Below are positions 6,231 through 10,859 of a stretch of 10,859 nt of DNA, piece by piece (the first letter of the stretch is position 1; every line of letters begins with the position of its first letter). A program made the translations under genes and the position numbers. The notes under the pieces are model-generated. The model saw only the letters and a program-made list of their open reading frames with translations, was not told the origin of the DNA and searched no databases. The stretch is from JAEMQF01 sp031419715 (GTDB taxonomy: Bacteria > Pseudomonadota > Gammaproteobacteria > Burkholderiales > Burkholderiaceae_C): assembly GCA_031419715.1 (NCBI GenBank), contig JANOLJ010000248.1, positions 1 through 10,859 on the forward strand, read 5' to 3'.

Positions 6231-7754
6231 ATGACGGACCCAAGCCCGACCTGCGTACCGCCGCCTGAAGCACTCGCCGCGCTCTGGCATGCGGCAGGGC
6301 TGGCACCGCAGGCGCTCGGATGGGCCGATCTGCAAGGCCGGGAACCTGTGCTCGCCTCGTCGTTCGCGGTGGGCACCGCGGCGCAGACCAGCTTGGCGGC
6401 CGCGGCGCTTGCTGCCGCCGAGATCGGGTTCGCGCGCCACGGCGCACGCCAGCGCGTAGGCGTGGCGATGCGCCACGCCGCGCTGGAATGCCGTGGCTGG
6501 TTTTCGCTGAACGGGCGTGTGCCCGACCCATGGGACAAGCTGTCCGGCCTGTACCCGTGCGGCAGTGCGGTCGGCGCGCCCGGCTGGGTGCGCATCCACG
6601 CGAACTTCGCGCACCACCGCGACGGCGCGCTGAAGTTTCTCGGCTGCGCAGCCGGCCCGGCGACCGAGCGCGCCAGCGTGAACGCCGCACTGCAGACATG
6701 GCGCGCGGAAGACTTCGAAACCGCCGCGGCGCAAGCCGGCCTGGTGGTGGCGGCCGCGCGCGACTTCGCGGCCTGGGACGCGCACCCGCAGGCACGCGCC
6801 CTTGCCACCGTACCCACGGTGAGCATCACCCCCATTGAAGGCGCGCACGATTCAGCGGCTGCCGCGCCTGCGCGCTGGAGCGCCGCCGCAAGCACCGATG
6901 CGCCGCTGCACGGCCTGCGCGTGCTCGACCTGACGCGCATCCTCGCCGGCCCGGTGGCGGGCCGCACGCTTGCCGCTTATGGCGCGGACGTGATGCTGCT
7001 GAATTCGCCATCGCTGCCCAACATCGAGTCGATTGCCGACACCAGCCGCGGCAAGCTGTCGGCACATGTCGATCTGAAAACCGAGGCCGGCCGGCCCGCC
7101 CTGCGCCGCCTGATCGGCGAGTCGCAGGTCTTCATGCAGGGCTACCGGCCAGGCGCCCTCGCGGCATTGGGTTTCGGCCCGCTGGATGTGGCGCGTTTGC
7201 GCCCGGGCATCGTCTACGTTTCGCTGTCGGCGTATGGGCCGGTGGGCCCGTGGTCGGCGCGCCGCGGCTTCGACTCGCTGGTTCAAACCGCGACCGGCTT
7301 CAACGTCGCAGAAGCCGCGGCTTACGGCGCCACGCAACCCCGCGCGTTGCCGCTGCCGATCCTCGACTATGCAGCCGGCTATCTGCTCGCATTCGGCGCC
7401 CAGGCCGCACTGCTGCGTCAGGCCGTGCAAGGCGGCAGTTGGCATGTGCAGGTGTCGCTGGCTGGGGTCGGGCATTGGCTGCGCGGTCTGGGGCGCGTCT
7501 CGTGGGGCGAAGCCGATCTCTTGAGCAAATGTGGCTCTGCCCCTTTGCTCAATCCCCTCGGGGGACGGGCGCCGCAAGGCGGCGTCCTTGGGGCCCTCTC
7601 ACCGAACCACGACGAATTTCTTCAGCCTTACCCTGGCGGATTCGGTGATGTGGTCGCGCTGCGCCACGCCGCGGATTTTTCGGCAACCCCAGCGCGCTGG
7701 CAGCGCCCGTCCATGCCACCCGGCTCGCACCCAGCGGTATGGCCGAAAGTCTGA
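6231..7754 (+). CDS. CaiB/BaiF (class III) CoA transferase with in-frame palindromic-repeat insertion
   Basis: The product has 507 residues. An N-terminal partial CaiB-like half (about 1-215) precedes the core domain that begins GLRVLDLTRILAGPVAGRTLA (from residue 228). It continues with a DLKTEAGR segment, FMQGYRPGALAALGFG, and VYVSLSAYGPVGP. RRGFDS contains D348, the likely aspartate that forms the acyl-CoA anhydride in this family. The C-terminus resumes with PGGFGDVVALRHAADFSATPARWQRPS, the usual ending. Between GLGRV and that ending, residues 429-447 (DLLSKCGSA to GR) are encoded by a REP-like element that recurs at 2685-2740. The frame stays open, so the gene is probably still expressed. 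The acyl group moved between CoA carriers is not predictable. I chose ATG 6231 over GTG 6186 because the upstream codons look non-coding; no strong ribosome site is seen at either. Confidence 0.85.
   Translation: MTDPSPTCVPPPEALAALWHAAGLAPQALGWADLQGREPVLASSFAVGTAAQTSLAAAALAAAEIGFARHGARQRVGVAMRHAALECRGWFSLNGRVPDPWDKLSGLYPCGSAVGAPGWVRIHANFAHHRDGALKFLGCAAGPATERASVNAALQTWRAEDFETAAAQAGLVVAAARDFAAWDAHPQARALATVPTVSITPIEGAHDSAAAAPARWSAAASTDAPLHGLRVLDLTRILAGPVAGRTLAAYGADVMLLNSPSLPNIESIADTSRGKLSAHVDLKTEAGRPALRRLIGESQVFMQGYRPGALAALGFGPLDVARLRPGIVYVSLSAYGPVGPWSARRGFDSLVQTATGFNVAEAAAYGATQPRALPLPILDYAAGYLLAFGAQAALLRQAVQGGSWHVQVSLAGVGHWLRGLGRVSWGEADLLSKCGSAPLLNPLGGRAPQGGVLGALSPNHDEFLQPYPGGFGDVVALRHAADFSATPARWQRPSMPPGSHPAVWPKV
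7515..7570. repeat. REP-like palindromic element, copy B (inside CoA-transferase CDS)
   Basis: TTGAGCAAA (7521-7529) pairs with TTTGCTCAA (7544-7552). The inner GTGGC/GCCCC stem has one mismatch compared with copy A. CCCC/GGGG runs follow, then CGCCGC (7570-7575) and GCGGCG (7579-7584) pair around AAG as a third stem. It matches 2685-2740 at 49 of 56 positions without gaps. In the host frame it reads DLLSKCGSAPLLNPLGGR; copy A would read DLLSKCGSATLLNPHGGR in the same frame. Confidence 0.85.
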
Positions 7755-7818
7755 CCCGCAGGGTGGGGTGATCGCTAACATCGCCCTATTCATATCCACT
7801 GAGCACGGAGCCTGACCC

Positions 7819-8637
7819 ATGCGCATTCTTCTCGCCCTGATGGGCGTGTTTTCAATCGCGTTGAACGCGGGCGCGGCGACGCTGCCGATCTTCGATTCGC
7901 ACCTGCACTACAGCCACGACGCGTGGGAACAGTTGCCGCCGAAAGCGGCCATCGCGATCCTGCGCAAGGCCGGGCTGAAGGCGGCGATGGTCTCCAGCAG
8001 CAGCGACGACGGCACGCAAAAGCTCTATGCCGAGGCGCCCGACCTCGTGATTCCGGTGCTGCGCCCGTACCGCAATCGCGGCGAAACGAGTTCCTGGGTG
8101 CGTGACGCCAGCATCGTGGCGCACCTTGAAGCGCGGCTGAAAGCGAACCGCTACGTCGCCATCGGCGAGTACCACGTCTTCGGCGCCGACGCCGACCTGC
8201 CGGTGGTGCGCCGCGTCGTCGAACTGGCGCGCGAGAACAAGCTGTACTTGCATTCGCATTCGGATGCCGAGGCCATCGAACGCCAGTTCAAGCAAGACCC
8301 GAACGCGCGCATCCTGTGGGCGCATTCGGGTTTCGACTCGCCCGACAAGGTGCGCGAGATGCTGCGCAAGCACAAGAACCTGTGGTGCGACCTGGCATTC
8401 CGCAGCGACCACGCCAGCAACGGCAAGGTCGAGCCGGCCTGGCGCGCCGCCTTCATGGAGTTTCCAGACCGGTTCATGGTTGGCACCGATACCTTCACGC
8501 CGGAGCGCTGGCACTTCGTCGTCGAGCACGCGAACTGGTCGCGGCAATGGCTCGCCGATCTGCCGACTGACGTGGCCGAACGCATCGCCTACAAGAACGG
8601 CGAGACGCTGTTCGGCGCGATGTTGAAGCGGCCATGA
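7819..8637 (+). CDS. Secreted amidohydrolase (amidohydrolase_2-type TIM-barrel metal hydrolase)
   Basis: The product has 272 residues and starts with a signal peptide (MRILLALMGVFSIALNAGA, probable cleavage near residue 19-20), so it acts in the periplasm. The metal-site set of the amidohydrolase superfamily is visible: HLH at H28/H30, E117 in AIGEYHVF, H145 and H147 in LHSHSD, H169 in AHSGF, and D224 in VGTDTF. That supports a mono- or binuclear metal hydrolase of the amidohydrolase_2/TatD-like type; the substrate is unknown. GGAG lies 8 nt before ATG 7819, one of the best ribosome sites in the window, so this is probably the first gene of the unit. The stop overlaps the next start (ATGA, 8634-8637). 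Upstream AT-rich sequence at 7781-7798 may hold the promoter, but I cannot define the boxes. Confidence 0.85.
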   Translation: MRILLALMGVFSIALNAGAATLPIFDSHLHYSHDAWEQLPPKAAIAILRKAGLKAAMVSSSSDDGTQKLYAEAPDLVIPVLRPYRNRGETSSWVRDASIVAHLEARLKANRYVAIGEYHVFGADADLPVVRRVVELARENKLYLHSHSDAEAIERQFKQDPNARILWAHSGFDSPDKVREMLRKHKNLWCDLAFRSDHASNGKVEPAWRAAFMEFPDRFMVGTDTFTPERWHFVVEHANWSRQWLADLPTDVAERIAYKNGETLFGAMLKRP

Positions 8638-9065
8638 CACGCGCCGCGCCGCTGCCCTGTTCGGCGCTTGGCGCGGCGCTCGGCGTGGTGTTCTGCCTGG
8701 TATTCGGCCTGGTATTCGGCGTGGCGCTGCCGGCCGCAGCGGCGTGCCCGCTGCCGCCGCCGGCCTTGCAGCGCGGCGCGGTGCAGGCGGCGTGGAAGAT
8801 CGACGCCGCGCCGATCACCGTCGGTCGCCATTTCGCCATCGACGTTCAGGTGTGCCCGGCCGATGCCACGCTCGCGCGCGTGGACGCAACGATGCCCGAG
8901 CACAAGCATGGCATGAACTACCGCCCGAGCGTGAAGGCGCTCGGCGCCGGCCGATGGCGCGCCGAAGGTCTGATGTTCCATATGCCAGGCCGCTGGGAGT
9001 TGCGGCTCGATGTGCGGGCGGCCGGCGCCACCGAAACGCTCGTCGACAGCATCACGCTGCCGTGA
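8634..9065 (+). CDS. Secreted YtkA-like (FixH-like) domain protein, possible metal binder
   Basis: The product has 143 residues. A long hydrophobic leader (about 11-36, ending in AAAA before C38) suggests export; cleavage near residues 36-37 is likely, and a lipoprotein is less likely because the residue at -3 is alanine. The rest is a small beta-rich domain matching YtkA-like proteins: DATMPEHKHGMNYRPSV, then GRWRAEGLMFHMPGRWELRLDV. The cluster M87, H90, H92, M94 and M114, H116, M117 resembles copper-binding His/Met sites; metal binding is inferred. C38 and C74 could form a disulfide, and W54, W108 and W121 are retained. It overlaps the upstream gene by ATGA and the downstream gene by GTGA, so translation of all three is probably coupled. 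A 12-bp tandem repeat (8696-8719) encodes LVFG-LVFG within the leader. Confidence 0.75.
   Translation: MTRAAPLPCSALGAALGVVFCLVFGLVFGVALPAAAACPLPPPALQRGAVQAAWKIDAAPITVGRHFAIDVQVCPADATLARVDATMPEHKHGMNYRPSVKALGAGRWRAEGLMFHMPGRWELRLDVRAAGATETLVDSITLP
8696..8719. repeat. 12-bp tandem repeat in the YtkA-like signal region
   Basis: CCTGGTATTCGG occurs twice in direct succession (8696-8707 and 8708-8719). It is a multiple of three, so the frame is kept and the hydrophobic core of the leader is lengthened by one LVFG unit. This is probably a slippage duplication. Confidence 0.75.
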
Positions 9066-10198
9066 TCGGCTGGGCCTCAACGGCACTGGCCGCGCTGATC
9101 GCGGCAGCGTCGGCGCCTGCGCACGCCGGCCCGATTGAATTCACCGCAGAGGAGCACGCGCGCATCCAGGCCCATGGACCATGGCCGCCGACACCCCGGC
9201 GCGACGCGGGCAACCGGGTAGACGGCCACGCCGAGGCGGTCGAACTCGGGCGCCGCCTCTTCTTTGACAAGCGTCTTTCGGCGAGCGGTCAGCTGGCCTG
9301 CGCGAGTTGCCACGATCCCCAGCGCGCGTTCCAGGACGGCAGGCGCTTTACCCGCCACGGCCGCAACACGCCCAGCCTGCTCGATGCAGGGCAGCAACGT
9401 TGGTTCGGCTGGGACGGCGCAAGCGATTCGCTGTGGGCGGCGTCCCTCGCGCCGTTGACGGCTGGCGACGAGCTCGCGGCGACGCCCCAGTCGGTGTCGG
9501 CCCTGCTCGGGCGCGACCGGGGCCTTCGCTCACGCTACCGAACGTTATTCGGCGCACCGGTGGCCAGCGAATCACTGCTCGTCAATGCCGCGAAAGCACT
9601 CGCCGCCTACCAGGCCACGCTGGTGTCAGCGCGCACGTCGTTCGACGACTTCCGCGACGCGCTCGCGCGCGGCGACGCCATGGCCGCGTCGCGCTATCCG
9701 GAATCGGCGCAACGCGGGTTGAAGATCTTCATCGGGCAGGGGCGCTGCTTCTTCTGCCACGCCGGGCCCGCGTTCACGAACGGCGAGTTCGGCGATGTCG
9801 GCCGGCCCTTCTTCACCGCCGCGGGTGCCGACCCCGGGCGCTGGGGCGGATTGCAGCAAGTGCTGGCCAGTCCGTACAACCGGCTGGGCGGATTCTCCGA
9901 TGAGCCCGCTGACGGCGCGCTTGCGGTGGCCACACGCCATGTCGTGATGGAGCCGCGCCACTTCGGCGAGTTCAAGGTGCCCGGCCTGCGCGGGCTGCAG
10001 GCGACGGCCCCCTACTTCCACGACGGCAGCGCCGCCAGCATTGAAGACGTGGTGCGCCACTACAGCGAACTCGACGAGAGCCGGCTGCACGCCGACGGCG
10101 CGCGCCTGCCGCAGGCGCTGAAGCTGACACCGCCGCAACTCGCCGACCTGGCGGCGTTCCTCAAGACGCTCAGTGGGCCGACGCGGGCGGGGCGTTGA
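9062..10198 (+). CDS. Di-haem cytochrome c peroxidase, MauG/CcpA family
   Basis: The mature protein is periplasmic: the 378-residue precursor starts with a signal peptide ending APAHA (cleavage about residue 22). Two c-haem motifs are present, CASCH at 80-84 and CFFCH at 229-233, the spacing and size of bacterial di-haem peroxidases. Other family signatures are ELGRRLFFDKRLS before the first haem, RNTPSLL at 101-107, FGWDGASDSLW, and FKVPGLRGLQATAPYFHDGS with Y318 and H320 before an EDVVRHY helix. The family reduces peroxide or, in MauG and MbnH, oxidises tryptophan of a partner protein. I chose GTG 9062, which overlaps the upstream stop as GTGA, because it gives a clean signal peptide; the frame remains open upstream, but there it overlaps the YtkA-like gene. 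No terminator is evident downstream. Confidence 0.9.
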   Translation: MIGWASTALAALIAAASAPAHAGPIEFTAEEHARIQAHGPWPPTPRRDAGNRVDGHAEAVELGRRLFFDKRLSASGQLACASCHDPQRAFQDGRRFTRHGRNTPSLLDAGQQRWFGWDGASDSLWAASLAPLTAGDELAATPQSVSALLGRDRGLRSRYRTLFGAPVASESLLVNAAKALAAYQATLVSARTSFDDFRDALARGDAMAASRYPESAQRGLKIFIGQGRCFFCHAGPAFTNGEFGDVGRPFFTAAGADPGRWGGLQQVLASPYNRLGGFSDEPADGALAVATRHVVMEPRHFGEFKVPGLRGLQATAPYFHDGSAASIEDVVRHYSELDESRLHADGARLPQALKLTPPQLADLAAFLKTLSGPTRAGR

Positions 10199-10576
10199 GC
10201 GGCGGCCGATACGGCGCGATGCTTGGTGTGAATCTGGTAGGCCGTGTTTCTATCGAATTACCCGGGAAACGGAGCGTTGTCCGCGAAAGTTACCCGGTAA
10301 GTTACCCGGTCGAGATTTCCGTAACAGATTCGACCGGCGAGCCGCATCGTTCCTCGCCGTTCCCCGAACGTCCTCCTGCGGGGGGCGCCACGGTCGGCGC
10401 AGGGCATCGACTATCGCGTCCAGTTTCACCCGGCACCGGAACCAATGTTGCGCAGTTGTTTCGAGCGCGCGACTATGGCCGTCGCTTTGATCATTGCCAC
10501 CACATGCTCCCCCGGGTGGGATACATTGGTTCAACGCGTGAATGCCCTGCGCGTGGCAGCCATAAGGGTTCCCCCG
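10199..10576. other. Intergenic stretch after the peroxidase; no convincing gene
   Basis: About 380 bp with no recognisable coding sequence. Reading frames crossing it have no domain, and the base composition looks less GC-rich than the genes to the left. It contains three TTACCCGG copies (10258-10309). The region may carry the terminator of the three-gene unit, but I see no hairpin with a T-run, and no clear promoter for the small ORF that follows. Confidence 0.5.
10258..10310. repeat. TTACCCGG direct repeats
   Basis: TTACCCGG occurs at 10258-10265, 10290-10297 and 10302-10309. The last two lie within an exact 12-bp tandem duplication, AAGTTACCCGGT (10287-10298 and 10299-10310). The copies may be regulator sites or a small slippage repeat. 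Confidence 0.6.
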
Positions 10577-10747
10577 ATGCGAAGTGTTCAGCGTGGCATT
10601 CCCCGAACCTGCTTGCTTGCAGCGCTGAGTGGGTCACTGGCCGTCTTCACCCTTGATGCGTTCGCGGGCTGGGTTGCAGTAGGTAGCAATGGCCAAGGCA
10701 ATACATACGCCGATCCCGCCACGGTTCCGTCAAAGTCCGGCCGATGA
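10577..10747 (+). pseudogene. Truncated surface-adhesin-E-like secreted protein, N-terminal fragment
   Basis: The ORF of 56 residues starts at ATG 10577 with TAAGGG eight bases upstream. A signal peptide (MRSVQRGIPR then a hydrophobic stretch to DAFA) ends near residue 30, followed by GWVAVGSNGQGNTYADPATV. This W-x-x-V-G-...-Y-x-DPATV pattern is the start of small secreted proteins annotated as surface-adhesin protein E-like in Burkholderiales; from memory the family goes on for about 80-120 more residues after DPATIRKSG. Here it stops after PSKSGR at TGA 10745. The other two frames downstream do not resume a recognisable family sequence, so a deletion or rearrangement junction near 10735 is more likely than a simple frameshift. 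It could instead be a genuine short secreted peptide. The function is unknown. Confidence 0.55.
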
Positions 10748-10859
10748 GGAGTTGATGCCCGCCGGCTGCGCACGCGGTGGTGCAATTGGCGTCGGTTGTA
10801 CGGTATTTTGGGCGCGGCAGGGCACGCTGTGATGGCGGGTTTTGCGGGTAAGGGCGTGG
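10748..10859. other. Sequence after the truncated ORF
   Basis: About 110 bp to the window edge with no gene or clear structure. It may be the remainder of the broken gene's neighbourhood or the upstream region of a gene outside the window. Confidence 0.4.

Noticed and set aside
8744..9061. Upstream extension of the di-haem peroxidase frame by 106 codons
   Set aside because: The extension overlaps the YtkA-like gene throughout, is rich in Arg/Ala/Gly with no domain, and would bury the signal peptide that starts cleanly at GTG 9062.
10250..10534. Minus-strand ORF of 94 codons
   Set aside because: It shows no recognisable motif and no supporting ribosome site, and it spans the TTACCCGG repeats.
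10195..10656. 153-codon plus-strand frame after the peroxidase
   Set aside because: No domain, signal or ribosome site; it crosses the tandem repeat and runs through the start of the better supported 10577 ORF in another frame.

Overview
This window is high-GC bacterial DNA with short intergenic gaps and strong G/C preference at third codon positions. The gene content (ugpC-ugpQ order, an ArgJ of the STGVIMEPLP type, CaiB/BaiF CoA transferase, a YtkA-like protein beside a di-haem peroxidase, a surface-adhesin-E-like fragment) suggests a betaproteobacterium, probably Burkholderiales. That assignment is inferred from protein character, not from a marker gene. No tRNA, rRNA, CRISPR array, transposase or phage gene was seen.

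Layout. Positions 1-1004 hold the end of a glycerol-3-phosphate/glycerophosphodiester uptake operon: the C-terminus of the ATPase UgpC, then UgpQ, separated by a hairpin-rich 97-bp gap. A convergent MFS efflux-type transporter lies on the minus strand at 1030-2379. Positions 2380-2877 are a gene-poor stretch holding two adjacent inverted repeats, a possible 50-residue minus-strand ORF, a REP-like palindromic element and a 23-bp-period tandem repeat. A ceramidase-like multi-pass membrane protein (2878-3681) runs convergently into a minus-strand pair, argJ followed by a class V PLP enzyme (6150 down to 3687), which looks like one transcription unit. Divergent from argJ is a CoA transferase (6231-7754). 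Its 3' part carries a second copy of the palindromic element, read in frame as protein.

Positions 7819-10198 hold a tightly coupled three-gene unit: a secreted amidohydrolase, a secreted YtkA-like protein with a His/Met cluster, and a secreted MauG/CcpA-type di-haem cytochrome c peroxidase. Both junctions are 4-bp stop/start overlaps, and all three products carry export signals, so they probably act together in the periplasm. The rest (10199-10859) has no convincing full gene. It holds short TTACCCGG direct repeats and a truncated 56-residue secreted fragment resembling the start of a surface-adhesin-E-like protein.

The most notable points are the palindromic repeat inside the CoA-transferase coding sequence, which recalls Rickettsia palindromic elements, and the amidohydrolase/YtkA/di-haem peroxidase unit, which may be an uncharacterised periplasmic metal or redox system.
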